A DNA stretch of 37,699 nucleotides from Pseudomonadota bacterium (lineage in GTDB: Bacteria > Pseudomonadota > Alphaproteobacteria > UBA9655). Shown here piece after piece: positions 16,817 to 24,784 of the stretch (its first letter is position 1; each line of letters begins with the position of its first letter). The translations under genes were made by a program, and so were the position numbers. The notes under the pieces were generated by a model. The model saw only the letters and a program-made list of their open reading frames with translations. It ran no database searches and was not told where the DNA came from. The stretch is taken from assembly GCA_016185255.1 (NCBI GenBank), contig JACPNY010000023.1, positions 1 to 37,699 of the forward strand, written 5' to 3'.

Positions 16817-17269
16817 ATGAAAAAATCTCCCCTTCATGATGCGCTTAGGGAAGCTGAAAAAGCCTTCTCTCACGATGAAGTCCCTGTGGGAGCTGTCATT
16901 GTCGATGCTCTGTCAGGAGAGATCATTGCAAGCGCTCACAATGAAATGGAGACCCGACACGATTCAACGGCCCATGCTGAGCTTTTGGCCATTCAGCAAG
17001 CTTGTACAAAAAAAGGACGGGGTCGCCTTGAGGATTGCGATCTGTATGTCACCCTTGAACCTTGTCCTATGTGTGCCCAAGCCATAAGTTTTGCTCGGCT
17101 GCGTCGCCTTTATTTTGGAGCTTATGATCCTAAAGGAGGTGGTGTTGATCATGGGGCTAAGATTTTTAATGCCTCTTCTTGCCATCATTCACCCGAAATT
17201 GTAGGCGGCCTTGAGGAGCAAAAGTGCGCTCAGCTTTTGAAGGAATTTTTTGAAAAAAAGAGAGGATGA
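16817..17269 (+). CDS. tadA: tRNA-specific adenosine deaminase
   Basis: TadA deaminates A34 to inosine in tRNA-Arg(ACG), so one tRNA can read CGU, CGC and CGA. The 150-residue product has the zinc-deaminase motifs: TAHAE with H53 as zinc ligand and E55 as proton shuttle, and PCPMC with C83 and C86. VPVGAVIV (22-29), the N42-containing SAHNEME and the RLRRLYFGAYDPKGGG segment also fit. I start at ATG 16817; TTG 16811 would add only two residues. Neither has a clear ribosome site. It is divergent from tlc and ends six bases before the convergent winged-helix gene. Confidence 0.95.
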   Translation: MKKSPLHDALREAEKAFSHDEVPVGAVIVDALSGEIIASAHNEMETRHDSTAHAELLAIQQACTKKGRGRLEDCDLYVTLEPCPMCAQAISFARLRRLYFGAYDPKGGGVDHGAKIFNASSCHHSPEIVGGLEEQKCAQLLKEFFEKKRG

Positions 17270-17275
17270 GTCCTT

Positions 17276-17833
17276 CTACGCTACACTGAACACATACCCA
17301 TCCTTGCAATTGCGAAGAAGCTGCGGACAAGCAGAATCATCCTCCAGTTTTTGCCGCAAGCGGTAGATATGAGTTTCAAGAGTGTGTGTTGCAGCATCAG
17401 GGTGATATTCCCAAATCTCCTTTAAAAGCGTGTCTTTCGAAAGTTCTTGTCCCTTGTTTTGATGAAAGAAGCGCAACAATTGGCATTCCTTTCCTGTCAA
17501 GCGATGCACCTTTTGAGTCTTAACGTTTTTAAGAATTCTTTCCCTTAAATCTAAGGAAAAGCTGGAGAAAGACAGGTCTTGGCTATAGGGAAGGTTTTCT
17601 AAAAGAGACAAAAGATCTAATAAGCGTAAAGGTCTTGACAGGAGTGCCAAGTTTAAAGACGGAAGAGTGCATTCTGACTGCAGAGATGTACATAAAACAC
17701 CCTCACATTCAGTCTCATCTTTTTTGATATAAATTCCAGCTTGAGGGAGAATTTCTTCAAGGGCTTCTAAAAAAAGCAAGTCTTGGATTTGAAGATTTAG
17801 GTTTAACATAGCAAACTGTGGCGCACCCGTCAC
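17276..17833 (-). CDS. OmpR/PhoB-type winged-helix regulator with degenerate receiver half
   Basis: The C-terminal part (about 95-185) is an OmpR/PhoB-like DNA-binding domain: LTGKECQLLRFFHQNKGQELSKDTLLKEIW, then ATHTLETHIYRLRQKLEDD and a wing ending GYVFS. The N-terminal 85 or so residues are too short for a 120-residue receiver and show no phosphoacceptor Asp region; only LLSRPLRLLDLLSLLENL resembles the KPF...ELL end of a receiver. It is therefore probably not phosphorylated. The start is unsure: GTG 17833 sits one base after an AAGGGG site (too close), and ATG 17809 has none. It lies between tadA and the porin gene and is divergent from the latter, which could be a target (inference only). 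Confidence 0.75.
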   Translation of the reverse strand: MTGAPQFAMLNLNLQIQDLLFLEALEEILPQAGIYIKKDETECEGVLCTSLQSECTLPSLNLALLSRPLRLLDLLSLLENLPYSQDLSFSSFSLDLRERILKNVKTQKVHRLTGKECQLLRFFHQNKGQELSKDTLLKEIWEYHPDAATHTLETHIYRLRQKLEDDSACPQLLRNCKDGYVFSVA

Positions 17834-18013
17834 ACCCCTTCTAAAAATTATTTTAGCAGGAATTTAATCATTGAGAAATGTATCTCAGGTGTCCTTTATA
17901 GGAAGGTAACTCGTCTTTGTCACGTTAAATTTAAAGACATGCCCGAAGGAGGGACATTGGGTGTGACTAGTTGTGTGTGTTTAAGTTAAATTTTTTATAT
18001 TCTGGAGGAAACT

Positions 18014-19297
18014 ATGACTCGTACTCTTCTTGCCTCAACGACTCTTTTAAGTGTTGTGCTATTTGGCTCTCCTGTACAGGCTGCTGTAAGCAATCCGACC
18101 CCCATTCTAGCGGTCCCTGAACTTAAAATTTCGGGTGCGATGTCCTTCAATAATTGGTTTTTTAACAATAGACAAATAGCTGTACCAGGAGATCCAGCAA
18201 ATACTCCTCAGAACCGCAAAGCCTATGGCCGTGGGCAGCTTTTTACTGTGGATGATACGCGCATAAAATTCACTGTTGAGGGAAAAACAGACCGTGGTAT
18301 GGAATATGGCCTTGTTGTCACCCTCGATGGAGATGTAAATGGTGATCACACAGCTCGAGAAGCTTATCTCTTTTTTGGCGGCACGTGGGGTAAATTTTAT
18401 CTAGGAAACACCTATGGTGTTCAATCCACAATGGCGTTTGGTGGATGGGACCAATGGGGAGGCACAGAGTTTATGGATGGAAACTTCGATCGTGTGATTA
18501 ACTTTACAACCGGTACACTTCATTCGACTTATCTTGTGGGTGATACAAATCGGGACACTAAGCTTACTTATCTCACACCTCGTTGGAATGGATTTCAGCT
18601 TGGTGTAAGCTATGTTCCACGTTCAGAACATCGGGGGGAACAAAACATCAACTCCATCACAAGTTATCTGGGCTCTAAGAAAAAGCCATTTGATACAGAT
18701 AACATTTCAAGTGGCTTGAACTTTATTCATAGGTTTTGTAATGGGTTTGAAATGGCGCTGTCCGCAACGTCCATTTTTGCAAAATCTCACCCTGAATATT
18801 TGACAGCTCCAAAACGGAAAAACATAGCATCCTTTGCTTTGGGTGGTACCTTTTCCTATGAAAATGTTGGATTCAGCATTGAATACGGAAACAATGGAAA
18901 CTCTCGTGAACTTGTGAACCAGAACCTTTCAGATGCTGGGCAATTCCTGGATTTAGGTCTGTCTTACACATGGGGCGCCACAAAATTCAGTACGGGTTAC
19001 TATTATGGATGGAGAAATGCGTTGGGGGCTCTCAATCCCTCTCCTGCAACTATCTTAACCAGTCCGCAGATTCGTCAAAAGTCTACAATGAATGCGGTCT
19101 CTGCAGCTGTTGATCACAAGTTAGCCCCGGGTTTGGGTGTTTATTTTGAATATGCACACTTCCAAATGAAAAACCCAGCGGCTACGGCTGAAGCAAACCG
19201 TTTGAATGCGCAACTTGCTTCTTCGGGTCAATTTGCAGCGCCCGTTAACAATAATAGCGCCAATGCGTTTATCATTGGATCACGTCTTGTTTTCTAA
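18014..19297 (+). CDS. outer-membrane porin
   Basis: The 427-residue product has a Sec signal peptide (MTRTLLASTTLLSVVLFGSPVQA/AV, cleavage near 23-24) and then the features of a 16-strand Gram-negative porin: ELKISGAMSFNNWFF as the first strand, TRIKFTVEGKTDRGMEYGLVVTLDGD, EAYLFFGGTWGKFYLGNTYG (the FxGxxGxxxxGN porin motif) and regularly spaced aromatic-ended strands. It finishes FIIGSRLVF, with the C-terminal Phe used as the BAM signal. The ATG has an ideal TGGAGGAAAC ribosome site, suggesting high expression, and a strong terminator follows. It is monocistronic and divergent from the winged-helix regulator. Specificity is unknown. Confidence 0.92.
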   Translation: MTRTLLASTTLLSVVLFGSPVQAAVSNPTPILAVPELKISGAMSFNNWFFNNRQIAVPGDPANTPQNRKAYGRGQLFTVDDTRIKFTVEGKTDRGMEYGLVVTLDGDVNGDHTAREAYLFFGGTWGKFYLGNTYGVQSTMAFGGWDQWGGTEFMDGNFDRVINFTTGTLHSTYLVGDTNRDTKLTYLTPRWNGFQLGVSYVPRSEHRGEQNINSITSYLGSKKKPFDTDNISSGLNFIHRFCNGFEMALSATSIFAKSHPEYLTAPKRKNIASFALGGTFSYENVGFSIEYGNNGNSRELVNQNLSDAGQFLDLGLSYTWGATKFSTGYYYGWRNALGALNPSPATILTSPQIRQKSTMNAVSAAVDHKLAPGLGVYFEYAHFQMKNPAATAEANRLNAQLASSGQFAAPVNNNSANAFIIGSRLVF

Positions 19298-19313
19298 GGC
19301 TTGACGGCTTCTC

Positions 19314-19343
19314 AAAAAAGGAGGGAGACATCCCTCCTTTTTT
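19314..19343. terminator. strong intrinsic terminator, usable on both strands
   Basis: A perfect 13-bp stem, AAAAAAGGAGGGA (19314-19326) and TCCCTCCTTTTTT (19331-19343), has a four-base loop GACA. It ends in T6 on the + strand and, because of the A6 start, in T6 on the minus strand too. It sits between the porin gene and the convergent secretion operon and should terminate both. Confidence 0.9.
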
Positions 19344-19349
19344 GTTACA

Positions 19350-19679
19350 TTAATAAGGACGCAGAGTAAAAGTCTCTAAGATTTCTCCTTCTGTAGAGAG
19401 GTGAGAAAACTCCACCTCATGGGGAGAAACCTTCTTAATATGAAATCCCTCCATTTCTTGGGCATTTTCGGGGCAAATAATCTTATCATTTATCCATAAA
19501 GACCAGTGGCTTTCATCATAATAGAGAATAGCGGAGAGAGACAGAGCTCCGCAGGTCTCTTGATTGCTCTCATGAAGACGAGCGACCTCCTCATCCTTAA
19601 AGAAAAGAGAGGGGTATGCGTGCGCCGCCCCAAAGGCACAGACGTTTTTAAATAAAGCCAAGACCCAAAGGAAAGCCAT
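19350..19679 (-). CDS. GspC/PilP-like periplasmic protein (last gene of T2SS/T4P-like operon)
   Basis: This 109-residue protein begins MAFLWVLALFKNVCAFGAAHA, a signal peptide or anchor with a possible AHA cleavage site. The mature part has LSLSAILYYDESHWSLWINDKIICPEN and GFHIKKVSPHEVEFSHLS. That pattern (small beta domain, 'S-W-x-x-W-I-N', 'G-x-x-I/V-x-x-V-x-x-x-x-V-E-F') resembles the HR/PilP-type domains of GspC, GspP or PilP, which link the inner-membrane platform to the secretin. The similarity is judged by eye. I start at ATG 19679, one base after the upstream TAA; a longer version (19718) would overlap that gene. The terminator lies seven bases beyond its stop. Confidence 0.6.
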   Translation of the reverse strand: MAFLWVLALFKNVCAFGAAHAYPSLFFKDEEVARLHESNQETCGALSLSAILYYDESHWSLWINDKIICPENAQEMEGFHIKKVSPHEVEFSHLSTEGEILETFTLRPY

Positions 19680-19680
19680 C

Positions 19681-20214
19681 TTAAGATTTCCCCTCCATAG
19701 CAACCCAATCAACGACAACTGTTCCTTGAATAGAGTGAGGTTCGCCTTCTTGTCGTCTTAAGATGAGGTCTCGAAGGATAAGAACACCAGGAAACTGATT
19801 TAAAAGATTCTCTATGAAGGCATATACCTCAACATCAAGGATTGACATGGTTTCAAAGGAAATCTGCGTGACTTTCAAAGAAACATTTTCTTTCAGCTCC
19901 TTCACAGCTTCAGGATCAAACTGATAAGAAACCTCTTTTAACAAAGGCCTCAGGTCTTCTAAAAATTCGCGCGCAATCAGGCGATTTTTTGGAAAAAACC
20001 ATCCTTTTTCGTTTAAAAAATCAATGTCCTTTTGATGGGATTCCAGGAAGGTAAGATTCTCTCTCAAAGATTGGTTTTCTTGTTGAAAACAACTGCGCTC
20101 CCCCACGGCACGATTAAAGCCTCGTTCTTGTGTTTGCCGAAAATCAATAGCTGCCCAAAGGCCACTACAAGCGGCACACCCTAACACGGCGAATAAGAGA
20201 CCTTCCCTGCTCAT
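19681..20214 (-). CDS. GspM/PilO-like inner-membrane protein
   Basis: The 177-residue product has one N-terminal transmembrane helix (GLLFAVLGCAACSGLWAAIDF, about 5-25), then a coiled-coil-like stretch (ERSCFQQENQSLRENLTFLESHQKDIDFLNEK), and a C-terminal alpha/beta domain with SILDVEVYAFIENLLNQFPGVLILRDLILRR. The 'E-x-F-x-x-F-[LI]-x-x-L-x-x-x-F-P-G-[VI]' pattern and order are those of PilO and GspM, the bitopic platform proteins with a ferredoxin-like periplasmic domain. Sequence identity to any named member is probably low. The ATG overlaps the previous stop (ATGA), and its own TAA lies one base before the next ATG, so translation is coupled throughout. Confidence 0.65.
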   Translation of the reverse strand: MSREGLLFAVLGCAACSGLWAAIDFRQTQERGFNRAVGERSCFQQENQSLRENLTFLESHQKDIDFLNEKGWFFPKNRLIAREFLEDLRPLLKEVSYQFDPEAVKELKENVSLKVTQISFETMSILDVEVYAFIENLLNQFPGVLILRDLILRRQEGEPHSIQGTVVVDWVAMEGKS

Positions 20215-21443
20215 AGGCCCACAATTTTAACTTGAACCCGCGGAAGCTCTCCCTCAGACGAATCCTTAAACGTCTCTTGGGGACCACTCTTAAAAGGCGC
20301 CTCCAGCACCTGAAGGTGACTGTTTGGAAAGTGCTCATGGGCTGACAAGAGAAAGGCTTCAAAGGTTTCAAGCGCCTCATTTTTCGTGTCACATTCTTCT
20401 ATAAGAAAGCTCAGAAGAATTTCAAGCTGCTGTTCCTGATGCCACCGCATGCTCTCAAGGCGAATAGGATACATTTTTAACAAAAGGGAAAGCTGCTGAA
20501 TATCTTGTAAAAACTCTGTTTTAGAGGGCTTCAGCTCATCATAGTGCGCCAGAGCCCTGCGCATCCAAGAAACATCTTTCCCGTCAAGACGAGAGGTAAG
20601 CGCCTGAGACGCTTCCTTTAAAGAGCTCCCCTCCGACAAAACAAATGGCGTCTTTCTTTTAAACACACTCCCCTCATAGACCTCAACACCTGTCCATAGA
20701 CAGATGAGGCTAAGACCTGCTCCCATGCTTTTCCTTATCCAAGGAGCAGTCGAAAAAGCAGCAAGAGCAAGGGGGAAAGAAGATTTCTTTTGAGAAACCA
20801 CAGAGCTTATGAGCTCCTGGGAATCACATTCTACCACCTCAAGCGTCTCATGAATGTCAGCATAGGTACGACTCAAAAAATGAAGAGACCCCTTAATATC
20901 CTCCTCCCCTTGAGACGTTCGGACAAGCAGAAGGCGTTTCCCCTTAAAAACCATATGCCGCATTTTCTGAGAGGGTGATGAGTAAAGCACCATATGATAC
21001 CCTTTTGAAGACGACAGCTTCTTCCCTAAAAGACGTCCCCCTTCAAGAGCCACAAAGAAAACATGTCCTGCGCGCACCTTAATAAAATCAATCCAAGGGA
21101 CGATCGGATCCTGTTGAGGCAGGTGAACCCATCTTAAATAAACATCTCCCTCTTGCTTTAAAAAGTGAAAGCTTGCGTATCCTCCTTGAGAAGAACAACT
21201 GACTTTCTTGTGAAAAAGAAGACGCGCTCGGTCCCAAAAGAAGAGGGGAGGTAATTTTTCCTCATGAATATCTTGCTGAGTTCGATCAATCAGAAGGCAA
21301 AGAGATCCCTTCGGGCCGAGATGGGTTTCAAGGATCGGAACGCTCTCCTCAAACGACCCTGTGAAAGTCGCAATCTTTTCAGCAGCTCCCTTATAAAGAA
21401 TGATCTCTTCATCCGTAAGGTACAAAAGAAACTTGTCTTTCAT
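20211..21443 (-). CDS. GspL-like (PilM/PilN-type) inner-membrane assembly protein
   Basis: This 410-residue protein has no strong family signature, but its layout matches GspL: a cytoplasmic domain (1-237) with a possible actin-like start (FLLYLTDEEIILYKG), one transmembrane helix (about 238-256, MGAGLSLICLWTGVEVY), and a periplasmic part of about 150 residues. The segment KMRHMVFKGKRLLLVRTSQGEEDIKGSLHFLSRTYADI resembles a motif seen in PilM/GspL-like proteins of other bacteria. GspL recruits the GspE ATPase to the membrane; that role here is inferred from position between GspF and a GspM/PilO-like gene. The ATG at 21443 has a GAGGGGACGG ribosome site; the gene starts nine bases after the gspF stop. 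Confidence 0.6.
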   Translation of the reverse strand: MKDKFLLYLTDEEIILYKGAAEKIATFTGSFEESVPILETHLGPKGSLCLLIDRTQQDIHEEKLPPLFFWDRARLLFHKKVSCSSQGGYASFHFLKQEGDVYLRWVHLPQQDPIVPWIDFIKVRAGHVFFVALEGGRLLGKKLSSSKGYHMVLYSSPSQKMRHMVFKGKRLLLVRTSQGEEDIKGSLHFLSRTYADIHETLEVVECDSQELISSVVSQKKSSFPLALAAFSTAPWIRKSMGAGLSLICLWTGVEVYEGSVFKRKTPFVLSEGSSLKEASQALTSRLDGKDVSWMRRALAHYDELKPSKTEFLQDIQQLSLLLKMYPIRLESMRWHQEQQLEILLSFLIEECDTKNEALETFEAFLLSAHEHFPNSHLQVLEAPFKSGPQETFKDSSEGELPRVQVKIVGL

Positions 21444-21452
21444 TCCGTCCCC

Positions 21453-22658
21453 TCAATAATCCATAAGCGCCAGGGTTTCATAGAGAGGAACAAAAACAGA
21501 ATACACAATCCATGACATCACACCTCCAACAGTTAAAATCATGAAGGGTTCAATAAGCCCCACCATATGATCCACATGGCGTTTGAGGGTTGTGTCAAAA
21601 TACTCTTTCACATGTAAAAGATTAACGTGAAGGGAACTCGTTTGTTCTCCCACCTTAATCATACGAATCACCATGGGAGGAAACCCTCCCCCTTTCTCCA
21701 GAGCGCTAGAGAGAGAGCTTCCTTCCCGCACAAATCTCTCCACATCCTTAAGGGTAGAAGAGAGACTGCCTGTCCCCAGAGATTCTCGTGCCGTCTGAAG
21801 TGCTTGAAGAATATCAACTCCACCCCCAAACATAACAGCAACAAGGTGACAAAACCGTGCCATGGCCAGTTTGCGCCTTAAAGGTCCCATCAGCGGCATC
21901 TTCTCTTGCAAGCGGCTTTTCCAAAATACTCCTTGGGGGTGAAATCTAAAAACAACCAGGCCGAGGAGGGCTCCACTCCCCACCCCACTTAAAAGAAGGA
22001 AAAGGTAACGGGACAAGAAGGATGAAACAGCAATAAGAAACCAGGTTGAAAGAGGAAGCTCTCTCTTAAAACTTTGCATAAAGGCAATAAGCTCTGGTAC
22101 CAATACGGTCATCAAAACAACAACCGCTGCTAACAGAAAAACGGCCATAAATGCGGGATATCGAAAGGCTTTAAGGATTTGAGCCTGCACATCATCTAGC
22201 CATTTCAAATGGTGGACAAGGTGTTGCAAAACAAAAGACAAACGCCCTGTCTTTTCGCCAACGGCGATAAGGCTCACAAAAATGGGATCAAAGACAAGGG
22301 GATGTCTTGCAAGCGCCTTTGAAAACAAGATCCCTCTTTCCACATCCCGGATAACCTCTAAAAGTATCATCTTAAGTTTTGGAACTTCTTGGACAGTGAC
22401 GAGGTCTTCAAGGCTGTCCTTCAAAGGAATACCAGCCTTTTCAAATTGCTCCAAATGAAGGCACAGATCCATCAAGGATCGCGTCCTCACTTTGTGCGGA
22501 AAAAAAGAGGACAACTCTCGCCCATGGGACGAATAGGTAATGAGAGATAACCCCCGTTCTTCAAGATGGCGTTTGAGAGCCGCAGAAGATTCCACAGCAA
22601 CCTTCCCTTTGTGAAGGGTCCCTTCTTTACCCAAAGCCTTATACCGATAAAGAGTCAT
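21453..22658 (-). CDS. gspF: type II secretion/type IV pilus inner-membrane platform protein
   Basis: GspF/PilC is the rotary membrane platform moved by the GspE/PilB ATPase. The 401-residue protein starts MTLYRYKALGKEGTLHKGKV, the standard N-terminus. It has two T2SSF repeats: one ending at the IAVGEKTGRLSFVLQHLV motif and the second with IKVGEQTSSLHVNLLHV and EPFMILTVGGVMSWIVYSVFVPLYETL. Three membrane segments follow the family pattern (about 168-191, 205-235 and 370-395). The ATG (22658) overlaps the gspE stop by four bases. All the family's main landmarks are present, so the system looks functional rather than decaying. Confidence 0.92.
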   Translation of the reverse strand: MTLYRYKALGKEGTLHKGKVAVESSAALKRHLEERGLSLITYSSHGRELSSFFPHKVRTRSLMDLCLHLEQFEKAGIPLKDSLEDLVTVQEVPKLKMILLEVIRDVERGILFSKALARHPLVFDPIFVSLIAVGEKTGRLSFVLQHLVHHLKWLDDVQAQILKAFRYPAFMAVFLLAAVVVLMTVLVPELIAFMQSFKRELPLSTWFLIAVSSFLSRYLFLLLSGVGSGALLGLVVFRFHPQGVFWKSRLQEKMPLMGPLRRKLAMARFCHLVAVMFGGGVDILQALQTARESLGTGSLSSTLKDVERFVREGSSLSSALEKGGGFPPMVIRMIKVGEQTSSLHVNLLHVKEYFDTTLKRHVDHMVGLIEPFMILTVGGVMSWIVYSVFVPLYETLALMDY

Positions 22659-24349
22659 GTGTTCTCTCTTAAATCAACCACACGTCTCACTTCCTCAAGA
22701 CTTGTGTCTCCCTTTAAAATCCGCCTTCGCGCATCTTGAGCCATGGGAAAATATCCTTTTTTCAAGGCCCTTTCTTTAAGAACAGCACGGGATGACATAC
22801 CAATCAAAAGCTCATTCATTTCCTCGTCAAAGTTCAAGATTTCGGCGATCGCAAGCCGCCCCCTATAGCCTGTTCCACGACATGCCTCACAGCCCTCAGG
22901 TGTAAAAAGGAAAGTAGGCGTTTCAAGCCCTAGAAGGGTTGCTTCAGCATGGGTCATCGAGCGTTCTTTTTTACAAGAAGAACACAATTTTCGCACAAGA
23001 CGCTGCGCAACAATCGCCATCAAATTTCCAGCCAACATCACCCGCGACAAACCGAGGTCAACCAACCGATGAATGGCTCCCAGCGCATCGTTTGTATGAA
23101 GAGTTGAAAAAACCTGATGCCCCGTCATAGATGCCCGAAGAGCCATCTGGGCCGTCTGTGAATCACGCACCTCTCCAATTAAAATGATGTCAGGATCTTG
23201 GCGCAAAATAGACCGAACCCCCTCGGCAAAATCCATCCCACCCCCCTCTCGCACATCCGATTGACGAATCAAAGGGAGTTGGTATTCGACAGGCTCTTCC
23301 AAGGTCATGATGTTGAGGGCATGCGTACTCATATAACTCAGCATGGAATACAAGGATGTTGTCTTGCCGCATCCCGTAGGACCTGTAATAACAAAAATAC
23401 CCTCCGGCCGCTGCAGCGTTTCTTTTATGTGAGAGATGACGTCTTCCGAATATCCCAATGCATCCAGCGCCAAAAGAGAGCGGCTTTTGTCCAAAATACG
23501 AACCACAATATTCTCCCCGTGAACAGTGGGGTGGGAGGACACACGTAAGTCAATCTCCCGCGGTCCCACATAGAAGGTCATGCGCCCATTTTGCGGACGC
23601 CGGGACTCAGCAATATTCATCTCCGCCATCACCTTCAACCGCACACAAATAGCGGGCCAATAGGAGGAGTGGAGAGTACAGATTTGAGCAAGAATCCCAT
23701 CAATGCGATAGCGAAGGCGCATAAAAGCCCCCTCCGGCTCAAAATGAATGTCAGAAGCCTGAAGCTTAATGGCGTCCATGACAATGGCATTGACCAAACG
23801 AATAGTTGGATTAATAGAATCATCCCCTGAAAAAGTTTGGCTGGAAGAAGTTTCTATCTCTCGCAATAATCCACGAATGGATAAGTCATATCCATAATAG
23901 CGATCGATCGCCTCAAGAATATCCGATTCAAGCGCAATAAGAGGAATGACCAGCTGCACTAAGGGAAGGGTTTGGCGTAAAAAATCGAGCGCATACATAT
24001 TATAAATATCGGCAAGAGCCACCCGCAAAACGCCCTCTTCTAAAGAAAGTGGCATAAGGGAATACTGTTCCGCCACCTCCCGTGGCACCACCTCTTTCAA
24101 AGAGGGATCAAAGAGGGTTTGTTTAAGGTTAACCCGCTCATACCCACTTGTTAAGGAGAGAGCTTCCGCAAGCGCTGCCTCACTCATAAATCCTAAGCCT
24201 AGAAGGCAGTCTTCAAACGATGTCCCTCGAAGTCTCTGCTCTTTCAGAACCACATCTACTTGATCAAGAGACAAAATTCCTTTGTCCAAAAATGTTGAAG
24301 CTAAAATTTGAGAAATTGTAGATATTTGTTGAACAGTCTCTTGCGCCAC
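22655..24349 (-). CDS. gspE: type II secretion/type IV pilus assembly ATPase GspE/PilB
   Basis: This 564-residue hexameric ATPase has an N-terminal MshEN/T2SSE_N region (about 60-150), then the AAA core with the DIHFEP motif, Walker A GPTGCGKTTSLY (about 324-335), Asp box TLEEPVEYQL, Walker B DPDIILIGEVRD (about 383-394) and His box TGHQVFSTLHTND. Four zinc-binding cysteines, CSSC and CEAC, are in the C-terminal third, as in GspE and PilB. The start is GTG 24349 preceded by GGGAGGGG. It is the first gene of a five-gene operon; a possible TTGATA-N17-TAAATT promoter lies in the gap upstream. The retraction ATPase PilT and pilin genes are not in the window, so pilus versus secretion use is open. 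Confidence 0.93.
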   Translation of the reverse strand: MAQETVQQISTISQILASTFLDKGILSLDQVDVVLKEQRLRGTSFEDCLLGLGFMSEAALAEALSLTSGYERVNLKQTLFDPSLKEVVPREVAEQYSLMPLSLEEGVLRVALADIYNMYALDFLRQTLPLVQLVIPLIALESDILEAIDRYYGYDLSIRGLLREIETSSSQTFSGDDSINPTIRLVNAIVMDAIKLQASDIHFEPEGAFMRLRYRIDGILAQICTLHSSYWPAICVRLKVMAEMNIAESRRPQNGRMTFYVGPREIDLRVSSHPTVHGENIVVRILDKSRSLLALDALGYSEDVISHIKETLQRPEGIFVITGPTGCGKTTSLYSMLSYMSTHALNIMTLEEPVEYQLPLIRQSDVREGGGMDFAEGVRSILRQDPDIILIGEVRDSQTAQMALRASMTGHQVFSTLHTNDALGAIHRLVDLGLSRVMLAGNLMAIVAQRLVRKLCSSCKKERSMTHAEATLLGLETPTFLFTPEGCEACRGTGYRGRLAIAEILNFDEEMNELLIGMSSRAVLKERALKKGYFPMAQDARRRILKGDTSLEEVRRVVDLRENT

Positions 24350-24368
24350 AACCCCTCCCTGGATACCC

Positions 24369-24432
24369 TGTCATACCGAACTCGTTTCGGGATCTTGTGC
24401 TGATTAGATCCTGAGACGAATCCAGGATGATA
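24369..24432. repeat. degenerate TGTCAT...ATGATA palindromic repeat
   Basis: The element starts TGTCATACCGAACTCGTTTCGG and ends CAGGATGATA, with internal AGATCCTGAGACGAATCCAG. It has the same plan as the copies at 24664-24743 and 31537-31627 (terminal TGTCAT and ATGACA, a short stem near the left end, GATC in the middle) but is more eroded. Confidence 0.6.
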
Positions 24433-24663
24433 GGGAAGTTGTAAAAATTTTACTAAATTTATTTCAACATTTTTTTCGTATCAAGACAAGGGGGAAGAGA
24501 AAATTAAGGATTTGTCGTGATGGATTGAAAACACTTCAAAATCCACTCCTTATTGTCACAAAGAGCTTAAAATCATCACATGGTCAAACGGCCAATTGGA
24601 AAATTGGACATCCTTTAAAAAGATCGTAAAATGATAAATATAAAATCAAAGACCTGTATCTAG

Positions 24664-24743
24664 AGCATGACAATCATTGTCATGCTGAACTCGTTTCAGC
24701 ATCTCCATGCCAACAAGATCCCAAAACAAGTTCGGGATAACAG
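24664..24743. repeat. TGTCAT-type palindromic repeat with adjoining 23-bp palindrome
   Basis: AGCATGACAAT-C-ATTGTCATGCT (24664-24686) is a perfect palindrome with 11-base arms. Its right half is the start of a repeat (24679-24743) reading TGTCATGCTGAACTCGTTTCAGCATCTCC and ending TTCGGGATAACA. The GCTGAA...TTCAGC stem and the ending match the copy at 31537-31627, so these are dispersed copies of one family. Confidence 0.75.
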
Positions 24744-24784
24744 ATGGTTATTTAATAAGTAATTACGCTTCACGTCACCAAATC

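Larger units (their letters stand above)
24350..24784. other. 435-bp non-coding gap between gspE and tgt
   Basis: No convincing gene is present on either strand. The gap holds two copies of a TGTCAT...ATGACA-type repeat (annotated separately) around an AT-rich centre (about 24435-24660). That centre is the likely promoter region for the minus-strand secretion operon, with TTGATA-N17-TAAATT read on the minus strand as one candidate. No T-tailed terminator for tgt is evident, since tgt ends at the right edge and reads leftward into this gap. Confidence 0.5.

Noticed and set aside
17834..18013. Promoter for the porin gene
   Set aside because: Several AT-rich hexamers (for example TATATT near 17997) exist, but they are too close to the ribosome site or poorly spaced to name one.
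23198..23830. Several + strand ORFs antisense to gspE
   Set aside because: They lie over conserved ATPase motifs; composition is His/Pro/Arg-rich, as expected of shadow frames.
24350..24784. Search for a tRNA or small RNA gene in the gspE-tgt gap
   Set aside because: No cloverleaf pattern, no T-loop GTTCRANNC box, and no promoter-terminator pair on one strand.
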